From Motacilla alba alba (lineage: Eukaryota > Chordata > Aves > Passeriformes > Motacillidae): DNA of 64,000 nt. Positions 38,114 through 51,600 of this stretch are shown piece by piece (positions within the stretch are counted from its first letter, which is position 1; the number at the start of each line of letters is the position of its first letter). Where the stretch lies: the NCBI RefSeq assembly GCF_015832195.1, contig NC_052016.1, forward strand, positions 28,913,129 to 28,977,128, read 5' to 3'. The notes below the pieces were generated by a model that was not told the DNA's origin, ran no database searches, and worked only from the letters and a program-made list of their open reading frames with translations. The position numbers and the translations under genes were made by a program.

Positions 38114-39429
38114 AATTAAGTTGGTTCAGTGATTTTGACAGGAGCATAGAATAGTTTTTAAATTGTTGGAGTAATTTTCTTTTTGTCCAGTTTTTTTGCA
38201 TGTGGAAAGAAAACCCTGGAAATGTAGTGCATTATCTCTGTCAAATTTATCATGAACGATCATGCAAATCTTTCCTCAATGGTGATATAGATGGACTACT
38301 GCAGGGGATGTACTAGTATAGATTTAAGAAAAACCAAAACCCACTAGGAATTCTAGGATAAAATTTCTCTAATGTGATATTCCAATTAAAACTTCCTTTC
38401 TAATGGAAAAATATTCCTTGTAACTGGACATGGGAGGAATGTTCAGCCTTTCCCTAGCAAGGTTCTGATTGTCAGATTGAAGTTATGTATATTGCCTCAG
38501 AAAGCAAAGATGCTGTATCTCCTCACTCCTTTACTCTTACACATGCTTTCAGCTGTGGGGAGGGCTCAGGAAAACTGGCCAAATTGGTTGTTTATTGAAT
38601 GGAACTGACACTCTTCTAATTTGGGCAACAGAGCTGAGTCATGGCTGACATAACTGCTTAGCCCTATTTCTCTCTTAGTTATTTTCAACTCGGAGGAAAG
38701 CAGCCCATGTGATGTTGTTTCAAACGAATGCTGATATTGAAGATCAGATACCTGATTGATGGGGCCCCAGCAGGGGAAATATCTTTAGCTGGAAAATTAA
38801 ATTAAGAGATTATACCTGTCACTAACACAGGCTCATAAAATTATTCTTGTTAAATCTCTCCATAGGACTAGGGAACTAATAAATTAGCTAGCTCCTTAAA
38901 TAAAAACTACTAAGTATCAAAGCCAAGAATGAATCTCACCAGAAAATTCTGAATTGTTTCTCCCACTTCAACTAAAAGCAAAGAGCCCAAATATTTACTT
39001 ATCTGTCTATTCCTAATTGTCTGTCAATTACAGAATGAAAATTGAGTGTGAAAATATTATTCAAAGTCTTGCTCAGCCTCGGGCAGGTTATTTGATGTGC
39101 CACTGCTCATGCAGGTGCTGTGTATTAAAGACAGAGTAAGGTATGTGGAGCTGGAGGAATGCAATACACTATCAGGTGATTCCCAGAAATGCTCCCTTGT
39201 TTTTTGTTTCAAAATAATAATGCAGTGAAATATCAATAAGCCAAGGCAGACCAGCTTGTTGCAGAGTTTACGACGCAAATGTGTCTCAAATATGTTCTAG
39301 ATTTGCAGACCTGTACAAAAGCTCCTGAGGATATTAGACTGTTCAAATTGTTGAAAAGAAGCAGTTTCAACTTACTACATCCCTTTTCTTTCAATTTCTT
39401 CCCTGAATTCATAAATGCAGGCACAATTA

Positions 39430-39456
39430 AAGGAAAAAAAATTAAAAAAAAAAAAA
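39430..39456. repeat. A-rich tract
   Basis: A8 then TT then a run of about 14 A residues, interrupted only once. Simple low-complexity DNA. Confidence 0.85.
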
Positions 39457-40959
39457 AGAAGCAACCTAATATGAAAGAGTTCTGGACATGACAGGCTTCT
39501 TTGAGGAAAGTAATGGAACCATCAAGGAGGGACTGCACCTCTCTGGCAGCACAGTCTCCTGAGCTGCTGCATGTATGGGAAAAAACACACTGGGTAGCCA
39601 GTAAGTGTCAAGTCATCTGCTTTTAAAGTCTTTCAGGGCTCTCACTGTTGCTGTCATTTTTAATGAGAGTTTTCTATTGTGTTAGAAGAAGAAAAGAGTT
39701 CTCATGCAGCTCAGGATGAGCTAGAAATGAGCAGTACTGCAAATAAAAGCTATTATGGCTTAAAGGTGGTGGTAGAGGCGGTGGATACATCATAAGGAGG
39801 CAGCAGATGGGAAGGGATCCTGGCTATAAGCAGGCTCCTGACAGTATCCAGCCATAGCAAGGCTGCTGTAGCTGCACTGCACTGCAACACAGAGCTGGCT
39901 TCTCTCCTGGCTTCAGGGACTGAAGCACTGCAGGAACTCATTGGTGCAGCAACTGCATATGCAGAATAACCTCTGTAGAAAAGAGCAAGAATCCCCTTGT
40001 GCTGCTGTTTTGTTGTTTTCCAACTTACGCTCATATTTACAGATCTCTAGCACATTATGATGCTGGCTGGTATTCAGAGCATTGCTAAAAGTCCTGCTGC
40101 AATCTTTGAAATGTCAGGAGTAAAAGGAGAGGAAAAGTCTAAAAGTGAGACTAACATGAGAATCACCTGCTGATATGGTAAATGACTAAAGTAAGGGACT
40201 ACGCTTCATTTTCTCCATAGAAATGTGCACATCCCAGAGAGCCCCAATGGATAGCTGGGTCATGCTCTCAGTTCCAGAGGTTACCAGTCCATGAGTCACC
40301 TGCATTCAATGGATATTATTAGCATTCCCTACCACTGAACCCATTATATGAGCAAAATAATCCAATACAGAGCAGGTATAGCTGTGCCTGAATTATCAGT
40401 GCAGGTATGCTGCAGTGCACTGGGGACCATCACACAAGCAGGGCCAGGAATGTGTAAGAAGATAGCCAATATCAAATTAGCTGACTGCTCCTCTGAAGAC
40501 CACTGCACACAGTGGAATGGAGTGCTAAATAGAACACTGAGATACTGACTTGTCATGTACACAAAGCATGTGGCCACAGAGACCAAAAGTCAGTCAGGTG
40601 TGCCTAAATCCCAGGACTCTGCTCAGAAATCCTGGATGCTCTTCTGACATATGGATAAGCAAACAAAAGGCATCAAAGAAGTCAAAAGTTCAAGTGTGTT
40701 TCCCCACAGCTCTATATTCTGCTTGTCTGTGCTTTCAATTGGTTTTGTTCATTACTGTGGCTTTTTAACAAAGAAATTATAAATTAGTAGTGAAGGGCAT
40801 AGAAACTATTTTGATCCAAGATACACTTTGATTCATTTGTATACTACAGAGATTACTAGCTCCTTTGTTCTCCTTATTTGTTATTCAGAGATGGATGAGA
40901 ACGCACATATTTTGTTTTTATTCTGACTGGGCCAGATTATCACAGCATTGTTAAAGAGA

Positions 40960-41006
40960 AAAATACTTTAAAGTATTTTAAACTAAAAGCATGTGGCTTT
41001 TAGTTT
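40960..41006. repeat. Two adjacent perfect inverted repeats
   Basis: A 20-bp perfect palindrome AAAATACTTTAAAGTATTTT (40960-40979) is followed immediately by a second inverted repeat with an 11-bp stem, AACTAAAAGC plus the flanking A paired with GCTTTTAGTT plus T. That stem spans 40980-41006 with the 5-nt loop ATGTG. The two sit back to back with no spacer. They could be the eroded end of a small DNA transposon or an AT-rich cruciform-prone site; no target duplication is visible. Confidence 0.85.
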
Positions 41007-41266
41007 CATCACCACTATAGCAAAATAAATGACAGTAATGTATCTCATATTTAAAACAATTCATCATTAAAAGGTATATACAGTGAATGGCCTTTTCTGC
41101 ATATATGAATTTGGATATAGATTTAGCCTATTTCTTTTAAAGACCTGGTAGTATTTTATGGGTGGGATACTTCACTACTAAGGCAATTAAAATATTTGAA
41201 TGAAGAACTGTGGGACAATACCCTGGTTTTTCATCTACAAGTTACTCTGTCTCCTTTGTTCTTTAG

Positions 41267-41333
41267 CCAACTGCAAATGTTGCAGATTGAGAAGACCAGA
41301 GAGAGACTGGAGAGACTGAAGTTAACAAAAATT
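41267..41333 (+). other. Speculative 67-bp coiled-coil-like exon
   Basis: A strong acceptor-like tract (CTCTGTCTCCTTTGTTCTTTAG, ending 41266) precedes an open segment whose translation reads QLQMLQIEKTRERLERLK and a few more residues. A GTAACT donor starts at 41334. Leucines and isoleucines recur at heptad-like spacing among Glu/Arg/Lys, which is typical of a coiled coil. The frame stays open beyond the donor to 41402. I do not recognise a gene, and no partner exon was identified nearby. The segment is also partly low complexity (GAGAGACTGG AGAGACTG), so chance remains likely. Confidence 0.22.
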
Positions 41334-41852
41334 GTAACTAGCATGGATATTGACAAGCATAAACTGAAAATTATTTTAAGGATATTTTCATTAAAAATTT
41401 GAGTCAAGCCTGCTTTTATCATTTAAAAAGATACACAGAGCTGTTGTCAACACTTCCTTAGTTTCAATTCTGTGCCTGCTTGCTTGAACTGGAGTTTTTT
41501 ATGTTACATATCACAAACTGAAGATTCTTTTTCAGATTTTTCACAGGTACATTATTTTCTTGTTTCCAGTACTGTAACACTTTTATTAGTGCATTTAATA
41601 TTACAGATTTTAAAATGAAAGTTAATAAAATGTCTATTATAAGCATTCTCATTTTATCCAATAAGTCTAGTATACCTGCAGTTCATATTTCCACAGACTG
41701 CAGGGTACTAATCCTAAGTAATCAAGATTAATAGGAAATTCTGTGTTGGTTTCTTCTGCTCTTCTATATGAACACATTTTACTACAGAAGGTTTCTGGCA
41801 GCTGGTGCTGTCTGTACTACTAGCACAAGAAAACTTGATCTTGCCCTTGGCT

Positions 41853-41948
41853 TTCTTATATAAAGGCTATTCAGGCCTTATATATATTCAGGCCTTATAT
41901 ATATATTTCTTATATAAAGGCTATTTCTTATATAAAGGCTATTCAGGC
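41853..41948. repeat. Compound tandem repeat (TTCTTATATAAAGGCTATT)
   Basis: The 19-base unit occurs at 41853-41871, 41907-41925 and 41925-41943, the last two sharing one base (period 18). A second motif ATTCAGGCC recurs at 41869-41877, 41886-41894 and, as ATTCAGGC, at 41941-41948. The pattern suggests at least two nested slippage events. In one frame it encodes a repeated FLYKGY-like peptide, which I regard as incidental. Confidence 0.9.
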
Positions 41949-44900
41949 TTTTCTAAATCCAAACTAGTTGACTTTGTTTGTATACAACATAGAATTCAAA
42001 CTTCTTTATTTAAGAAAAAGTTACCTATTTATGCAGCAATATGGACATAAAGTGAACACAGGTGGGGTTTATTTCAGACATGTCCAATATCCAGATTGTC
42101 AAAGGGAGTTTTATGAAAGCCCAGAGAAGCTCAGAACTACCATGAAAGGGGGCTGAGGCTAAAGGTACAAGTGGCCAAGCATCCACAACTGCAGTGCAGT
42201 CATAGCTTCTCAAGTCTAACTTCTATTAACTATTCTATTAACACTTTGCTTAACAAGTGCTTCATTTTGTATGACCTGCAGCACTTTCTATGAAAAGACA
42301 GATTATAGGCCTAGTTTAAGCTTTTAAGCTTTTAATTGCCAATAAAGAGCTCTTGGCTCATTTGACTTATTGCCACATTAGCAGATTTTGCTTTACTTCC
42401 AAGTTTCATTTGAGATTACCACTGATTCACAACTACTGTCAACATGATTGTCCTTGATGCAGTGGCTCCAGAGAAATAACCTAGGGCATTTGCAAGCAAG
42501 ACTTCTGAAGAGCTAAATCAGCACAATTATCCAAAAGGGTTAAAGTGTTGCTGAGATCTGAAGATCTGACTGGGTTGAGGAGAGGACTTTTGTCCACAGG
42601 CAGCAGGTCCTTTAAAGATTTATCACAGGAAGTCACTAGAGAACCTGGTGACATCACTGAAATTCAATGCAGGCAAAAGTTTTGTATGAATTTTATATAA
42701 GAGGAAAATAGCCATGGAAAAACACCAGTGTCAATCAGGCCAGTGATCAGGGAAAAGGTCAGAACATTATTCATTTGCTCACCAGACTCAAGGGTGAGCC
42801 TCAGGTGATGATTTTACTAACAGTAACAGAAGGACAGTATTTTCTAATCTGTGTAATCAAGAATCTAATCCTTTCTCTTTGCTAGTAAAAAATATGAGGT
42901 TTTATCACTGTAAGCTTGTGTAAATGTATGAAACAGACTAAAATAAAATTGACAGGCAGTAAGCATTCTGTTTTTCCAACACTACAAAATGCAAACCCTA
43001 AAGGAATGGCCACTCCAAACAAATCAGAGGCTATCAAAATTTGGTCTGTCTCTCTAGAAAGGGGCAAGAAGAGCTTTGAAATAAAAGCCAATTAATAACT
43101 CTGATTTTCTCTTCAACTACTCACTTGTCACTTGGGCAAAATCTCAAAAAGTAAGCACTACTGTTTCTTCATAAGAAACATAACCTGCTCATTTATTAAC
43201 TTTTGCTGGCTAAAATATAAACTTCTAAGTTTTGCACCTCATATATGTACTACCTAAAGTACTGTCCATTGGTATTAACCGTGAACATGCTTGCTGTGTA
43301 GTTAGCAGCATGGCTAAAAGCACTTAAAGTTCTCTGCTTAGGTATCAAGACCATATTTGTGAGTCTGATCTGATGTAGCTAAATACTTTAAACTCATTCA
43401 GGAAGGCCATATTTTAGAATTCAGGTTCCACCTCTCAGATCTTTCTGGACAGTTGTGTGATCCCATATCTTTTTGTTTCATTGATTCTTCATTAAAGTCT
43501 TGGGATTCCTACTGAATGAGGAGGACAGAAAGGGTTACTGGTGTCTGCTAGCATAGTGTCAGGCAGAATTTTCTTCTAAAACCTGGGAGCAGAGGAGCAG
43601 ATGTGTTGAAAAGTAATGTGTTTTATGAACTTCACTGTACTCATGGATTTAGTGGCTTCACCTTATAGTGCCAGAAGCTATTTCTGCTGGCACACCTCCC
43701 TTCAGCTCTGTGCTAATAAACCTTCCTAGTTCAAGCATGGTTTTGCTAAGCTTAGTGTATGAGCTTAAGTAACCTCCACCAACTCAACAGAAGCTTGAAA
43801 CTAGTGTGACAGTGAGGAAGGGTTTTCCAGCTATTACCTTATGGGCCACATATTTATTTCTTCTGCAGAGTCCAACCTGAAATATATATTCACCACCTCA
43901 CACTGTGTTGGAGTGAATGAAGATGAAGAAGGACGTCATTTAGAGCCAGGGTTTGGTTGTTTTGGTTTTTCTTTAACTGAAAAATATCTGATGCTCAAGG
44001 AAAGAAAAACACTAGTCAGGAATTACTAGTTTTATCATTTTAGGGAGTTAAGGATTTAATTTATGCTACTGTCACTACCTGTAAATTTGCCCTGTATTCA
44101 TATACATATCCTTCTTACATCAAATTATAAGACCAGCTGTCCTCTTCCTAAAATCCAGTTTGCCTCATTAGCCTTACTTCACCAGGTAGGTGCTACTCAT
44201 ATACCTGTCAGCAAGGTCTCCTTTGGGTCTTCAGCTCGTGTCAGTCTCTCCATCATCCCCTGTGACTTTACAGCATAGAGGGATCCCTGGAAAGGCATGG
44301 GGAGCAGCTCACCAGATCCCTGAAACATATCTTTGTTTTTATCACCAAATTGAAAAATCTGATCACGAAATTGAACACTTATGCCAGGAAACCTTCAGGC
44401 AGCCTCTGTTGTGACAAAATCCAAAGATATCCCTCCTCCTCCCTGCTCTGAATAGGCAGAACACAAATAAAGAGTGGTGGGCTGCTCCTAACAGATCTGT
44501 TCCTACCCCTCACCAGCCTGCTTTATCAGAACTACAAAGTTGATCCTCAGAGTGATTTCATACAGTAGGGTAGGGGAGAAACAGAGACATACTCTTAACA
44601 TGCAGGCAGTAAGTAACACCACTTTTGCCAACTTCTCCAGTTTGTATTATATATTTATGGTAAAAGTCCTAAAGAATATCTGAGAAACTACTTGTCTTTC
44701 TGGCAAGTTGTATTTCATCAATAAGCAGAGACCTCTCTTCCACTCAAAATGTTCTTGGGAAGTAGAGCCATGCCTGAGGCCATTTAGCAAGCATCCCACA
44801 GCCATAAGTGTTTGCAGTAGCGAACATCAAAATCAAGATCATAATAATTCTCAGGCCTTTAAGAAGAACTATAATATCTGTATTAAGTCATGATCATTTC

Positions 44901-45637
44901 AGCAGAGAAATCCTAAGTATGTTTAGTCTTTATCTGAATTTCCCACTAATTTTCACAGTATTGGTCCTGCCCTCCTGTGTCAAGCTGAGTTTTGTTCTGA
45001 GGATTGAGTAATACCTGCCTTGAGAAGGCTGGAGTTGGAGGCCTAGTCTACTGAACATGAGCAGAAGTGTTGTAGTATTACTCGATACTTTTATTTTTCT
45101 TATGCATTTCAGTAGCAGAAAAAAATTCCAAGAGCAAAAATTTTATTCTTCCTGTGGCAAGTGCTAGGCAGTAGTATCAACATACGCCAGTGAGTCAGAT
45201 GGGTGCAACCTTGGAGATCCCTACAGAATCTTCTTACCATTCCATTTCAAGCATCCTTCTTTTTAAATAGTTACTTTTTAACATTGTTAAGCTTGATTAG
45301 GCAAATTTAATTTGCAAAGTAATATATTTGTGCAAAAGAAGTACTCTTCTTAAGCATGTTACTTAATCTTTCAGTAATTTAGAATAATTTAAATAACTAC
45401 AAAGTCTTTAATTTGTACTGAAATGTATTTCAAGTAACTTCCTCTATTGTCTTTTCAAGTGTCTCAAACATTGTGTACTTGCATTTCTGGTATTGGTGCT
45501 CCTCAGTTTCCATGTCTCAGGTGGACACAGCCATATGCCTTTTCTGTGCCTTGATGGTTTGGGCTCCTCTCCTGTATAATCCGGTATCAAAATCACATTT
45601 TATGAGTACTTGGCATTCTCTAGTTGAGAGTTTTACC

Positions 45638-45661
45638 ATTCTGGGTTACATTCTGGGTTAC
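45638..45661. repeat. Perfect 12-bp tandem duplication
   Basis: ATTCTGGGTTAC occurs twice in direct tandem at 45638-45649 and 45650-45661. A small slippage duplication. Confidence 0.92.
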
Positions 45662-48600
45662 AGACACCAGATGTAATCAGTTTCTCAGCACACCAGCAAT
45701 GCTTGCTCTGATATTTATCTCCTTCATCTTTCTGTTCATTTAGCTGCTGCATTCCCAGAGCTCCTTCCACCACAGGGGTCTGCAAGAACAAGGAAATCAG
45801 AACAATTGAACCTTATACCATAGACCTACATCAGTATAACAGATTTGCTGGAGGAGTATTTCTAATCATCACTTTCCATCCAGGAACTTATATTCCTTTT
45901 TCCTAATTTGCCCTGCTTTATTTTCAGTACGGCAATGCTCAGCAGAGAGGTGGCAATACAGCAGGACACTCAACATTTAAATAGTCAGCTACAAGTATCT
46001 ACAAAAGAGCAACCCTCCTCAAAAGCAATTGTTTGCTTGTTATTTCATACTTTCATCCTAGCTGTTATGACACACCTCAACATATATCTGCTCTGGCTAC
46101 TCAATTTTAGTTATTATTTCCTCTCAACAAATAAAACTCTTGTTCTGTTCAGGGTTCTACTATTTTTATCTTACAGGCTTGTGTTAATTCTCACTTAATG
46201 GGTAAAGGTAAATGCTATCTGATGCCTGTGATTTAATTTTCTATTTTACTTTATCAAATGAACACTTCAGTCAGTAAACTTAAACCTCCTATTATTTGAA
46301 GCATGCCGTATAGATGCTAAAGAACAAACAGCTGACTGAAAAATGTATCTCTGCTTCAATGTATTCTGTAAAGTTTATCCCTAGTCACAGCCTAATTGAA
46401 ACCAAATTGAAACAAAATCTAAGCAGAATTTTGTTTCACCGCTGTTTGAGTGCTCTGTCCCCGCCCATTGGTTTTCAGAGTACTTTTCTAGTACTTGTAA
46501 CTAAACAAGCCAAAGTTGACTGTTGCAAGGAGCTGAAGGTTTCAGTTTGCTAGATGTGTCTCCCTGCCTTCAAAACAGAGCACAAGCATGACATTGCCAA
46601 AGGCGAAAGTCCTCAAAATTTCCTCTGTTACAAATAATATGTTTTAATACCAACCACGCTTGGTGGGTTTTTTCCCTTTCTTTTACAATTAAATAAGGAA
46701 TAAGCAGTACCAGTGCACCTTTACTGATCAGAGTGACACCCAGGTTATTACACAATCTACCATTATGAATATGTCTTCTGTGCTCCCATTATTTTCAACC
46801 TGCTTTCTGCAAATGATGGGAAAAAATATGTTCTACACCATGTTCATCATAAAAAAAAACCCTCCAGGCATCAAATTCAGCATATGCTATCATAGGCACG
46901 GTGCAGAAAACATCCAATTCTCCCTTCTCATTTATATTCTCTCCTGTGGTATATTTTTAAATGTACCTGTGCATTAGCGACATCTAATCCCATTATTTCT
47001 GCAAGGTTTCATCAGTATACAAAATAAAATTCCTGGGAATTATGCTTGTCATCCCTATCCTTGTGTAAATGAGCAACCTTTTGAAGTAACAGTGCATAAG
47101 TTTCTCAAAATGAGATTGAAGAATTCTCCTAACTGCAATATATAGCATCATTATTGCTTCATTCTCTACCAAGAACACCTTTGGCAAATTCTAGAATTGT
47201 CTATAATAACCTTTCTTAGAGCCAAGATTTTCTCTCTTTATGCCATAATAGACTGAGACTACCAGCTTACATTATCCCCTATCACACAAGTACAAGACCT
47301 TGCCTTTTGTGCTGTGAATTTTTTTTTTCATTTTTACTATATCACTTTTTTTTTGCAAAATATTCCATTTCTAGTTTCTATTAAAGATGCCCCCAAGCTT
47401 TGTCTTAGTGAATTTTATTACTAGTGCTCTTAGTACTTCTGCCTATCTTATTCAATATATATATTTACTAAAGGTCCCATGACAGATCTTTGCTAGACGC
47501 AATTAGTTAACTCTCTCTGAAATTTCTAACATTCTTTATTTTTTCTCATTAATAAGGATTGCTTATTTAATACTTCTTCAATTTCCAAATTTGTCTGCTC
47601 TGTATCATTTTGATTTCTTTGATTTGTCTTCTTCCACGCTGACAACTGCCCGGTGCTTGCAATAACCCATACTCACACCTTTGCTACTGCAGCACAGAAG
47701 TGGCCTGGAAAAACTTCCTGTCAAATATTCAGCTCCAGCACTTAACTTCTAACCCAGCTTGAAAAGACACTGGGTTATTTGGTAAGATTTGGGGTTTTTT
47801 TTATTTTTACTGTTTCTTTAGAAAGAATTTAAGACTTTTCTTTTGATAACAACACTCAAATTTATGGTAGAAATTCTCTCCAAAACAACTTTTGTGTATT
47901 ATATTCCATTCATACAAGACTTCACAAAATAAGTTCTTCGCAAAGGGTCTCTGACGCCTGTAAAGAAAACCCTCCATGCAACTCAACAACAAGCTATAAA
48001 ATAAAATAACCTTCCAAGTAAGGGTTACATGTTTCCTAAGAAGAATAAAGAACATCCAATAATTCATTTTGAAACAGACCAATAAACTCTTTTGTGCCCT
48101 GTTTAGAGGCTTTATAGGAACTCAATAAATCAACTTAAAACTTCTGATATGGATCATTGTTTTAGTCTTTTAAGAAAAGTATCCAGAGGACAAACATGTT
48201 TATATTCCTGTTGGGGTCACTGCATGGCCTATTGCCTGAAACATTAATGCCTTCCATAGTCTAAGGCTATATGAAGGTTAATGCCGGGCTATCTTCCATT
48301 CACCTTCTTCTTTGTGTCTTTAGTTAGGCACTACCTTACAAACCAGTATAAATCATGAAGCTACTTTTAAAAGACTATTTATTCTGTCAATCCATTGAAT
48401 TTCACACCTTGTCAAAGCAAGTGATGCTCAGTCAATCAAATTATGTAAGTGCATATGTGAGTGTACAGTTTTGAATTCTTCATTTTTTTTAAAAGTCTAA
48501 TGCAAGTTGTTTTTCTGGTATCAAATATTTGGTTATTGTCAAGCATTTTTCCTTTAAGTTTCCTGTTAAATCCCAACCTGCAGCATGAGTTACCTTGACT

Positions 48601-51600
48601 ATTTCCACTAACTGTGGTCAAGTTTTGTGTACAACTTGTTCTCATTATAAGATCAGTTCTAGATATGTCTCAGACAAATAGACCTCACCCACATGATGTA
48701 GACTTGTTAAGCAAAACAGTTAAGTGAACAAGTTAACTACTGAAGTGTGGCACACAAATCAAATGGGTGACTCCTGCTGAAGATCTGTCACAAGTTTATC
48801 AGGCTACCACAAATGCAGATACCATTTTAGAGCGTCATGCTGGGATTCGTAACCTCCTTTTCAGTTTCCCCTACCTGTGTGTTTGTAGTCTCTGATTCAT
48901 GGAAATAACCTGCTTTGAGCAACAAGTTCCTTGTTCTTGACAGGAAACATACTGTGTGTGTGTTTGAACTATTCAATAGAAGTGGGTTTTCCATAAATCT
49001 ATCACAGTTATATATTCAGCATTTTATATGAACGGTGAACATGGAGCCATGTGCATCCAACAGAAAGCATGAAACAAAAAAAGAAGTCTTGTTGGTAGAC
49101 CCATTTCAATTTTCACTGAATTTCCAAACACTATATGGTGGAACTAAGTGACCCTTATCTAGCCATGCTGCCACCTGTTCTGTAACTCCTTCACCTGAAG
49201 GTCACAGTAGGCTGACATCTCTGCAAAGTATATAAAGTCTTGTTCACTCTTGCACACAACCAGAATTGAGACTGCCATGCCTGCCCTCTGTGCCACGGAT
49301 GACCACACAGCAGCAAAATGTGCACTTTCTCACACTTCCTGGCACAGGTTGCAGGTGGAACTTCCTTCTAACTCTGGCTGATCTTGTCTTCCTCCCTAGT
49401 AACCCTGGGCACCACTCTTGGAAAACATTACAGATGCTCTCTGCCAGGTTCCTTCTCCCTGCCTGGCATGCCATGTACATCTATGCACTTCATGCACAAA
49501 TATTATAGTTTCTGAGTGGAATATCTTACTGCAAATCATGCAGTCTCTTTGTGTGATAAACACTGGAGGTTTTCATCTTCAGTTTTTTTGTCCTTCCCAC
49601 TCCCAGGACAGCTCTACTATTTATTGTTACTTTTCTCAGTTTACAATGTGCCCTAGAAAACCTGTTCAGCTAGTTTTTCAGTTTCTTTGATTGATTAACT
49701 TTTCTGTTACTAAGCCATGATCAAGCCTGCTTTCTGGCAGTACTATTTTGTCTTCTTGTGCTAAACTTTGCAATAGGATCAACCATACTCAAATGAACCA
49801 GAGAACAATGGTGGAATATGCATTGTTTGGTGTTCTGACACCTGACCATTACTGCTTTTTTACATCAAGCTCCCTAGAATGATTTAAATTTTCATAGAAC
49901 AATGAATTTAGTATTCTATTTGAAATTAATGGCTATATCTCTTTGCAGAGCATAGATCTTTAGTTTTGAGTGGCTACCTTAACATATCACCTTTGAACGT
50001 GTCTAATTTTCTCTTTTGCTGTAGCCCACAGCTTTCATACTGAGCATTGAATGACAATAATTTGCAAATTCTGGAAACCTGAATGATACTAGATCATTCC
50101 GTAGGCATCCTGACTCCTTATCTTTTGGTTCTTTTCTAAACAGGTTTCTTGCCAGGCTGGGCTGCTGTCCAAGCCAGAGAGGAAAGGTTGGGAGGAACTT
50201 GGATCCATGCCACAGCACAGGGATTCTGCCCTAACAGCTAGCAAGTGAGGTGGAAGACTGCCACTACAGTTAGGATACTGGAGCCGCACAAAGGTGTTCC
50301 CATTATGCTCAAAGCATGAAGACAAGCAATGTGGAGAGCTCTCTTTGCCTCTGGATCCTGGCCGTCCTGTTTTTCCAGAAGCCTGGGCTAGTGCTTGCAT
50401 GGGAGAATCCACAATTTAAACACTGTCATCTCTTCCATTTCAGTGCTTCTAGATATTGATGTTCCCAAAGATGATCAGCTACCTGCTCCCATTAGCAGTC
50501 AGTCTTCATTAATTTTCCATTTAGATTTCTTACCACCCTCTGAGCCATGTTAAAGAAGCTGTTATTCATATGAAACAATATTTATACTGAAGGATTTTGT
50601 TTTAGTTTGCTAATGGCATAAAATCCAGGACGACTTTTTTCCCCTGTACAGCTTTTAGTGCTGTTAGCAGCTTTCAAGTGCTCCAGGTACATAATTTTCA
50701 AGAGTTAAAATTGGGCAATTTAACTTTGACAAAACTTCCTCTTTTGTATCCTCAAGTTTAAAGTGTTTTCCTTCTCCTCAATCCTGCTCTTTAGTACATG
50801 GTCAATTTGTTTCGCTTTTATGTTACTCACATGCACAAAGCTCAATTCTTATCCTTTCCCATAATTTGCCTACACAAACAGTCACATTTAAATTTCATAG
50901 CTCCATGGTATGGGAGGGCAATGAATGTTAAACTTCCAGTTTAACCTCTTTTACAGCATTATGTCATATTTTTCATTACATTTTGTTGGGCAAAAGCATA
51001 TAGTTTTCTCCTCTCACTGCAGCAGCAGCAGTCATTTTTTAGGTCTTATTTAGTAACAGAAAAGCCAAACCATATGGTTTATCTATGACTTCTAGAGATG
51101 CAACAATACAGGAAAAAGAATCTGGTTTTTCATGTCCTTCAGGGAAGGGAAATACTAATTTTTTCTGTTACTTATTTTGTGGTGAAACTGTGGCATATTG
51201 GAATATTCTCTCAAAGTGTACTGGAAATATTGAGTTTCAAAAGTTTTCAAGTAAAAAAAACCATAATGAACATGGTAAATCCAAGTTTCATTTAGTTCAG
51301 GTGTGACTAAAACAGAATTTGAATACTGCTCATTCATTAGCAATATTACTGTTCATTCATGCACAACCCCAGAATTTTCAAAAAAATCTAAATATTTGCT
51401 GATACTTTTACTTATTCCTAATACAGTGTTGTGCAAACTAGACCACAATATGCCTAACATGTCTTGTTCATTTCATAGGCTTTATCTCTAAAAAGATTTT
51501 TTTTTTGGTCATGTGCATGCCCATTCTGCTGATACTTTCACACCATTTCTAAGTCCTACAATAATGACATCTCTTTGTCTAATAGTCAAAGTATCAATAC

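Larger units (their letters stand above)
28624..41266. other. Long stretch without recognised genes
   Basis: About 12.6 kb. It contains a TA microsatellite (32899-32956), a three-copy 16-bp repeat (34478-34540), a short tandem repeat (38063-38113), an A-rich tract (39430-39456) and paired palindromes (40960-41006). At 30.36-31.15 kb two plus-strand ORFs of 112 and 116 codons lie in slightly GC-richer DNA, but the minus strand is equally open and no domain is visible. No RNA gene or transposon was recognised. Confidence 0.55.

Noticed and set aside
45929..45990. Possible terminal exon after TTTATTTTCAG
   Set aside because: The acceptor is plausible, but the reading frame is undefined, no upstream exon was found, and the AATAAA about 200 bp on is common in AT-rich DNA.
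49228..49260. TATATAAAG as a promoter
   Set aside because: There is no CpG enrichment, no credible downstream exon, and TATA-like strings are frequent here.
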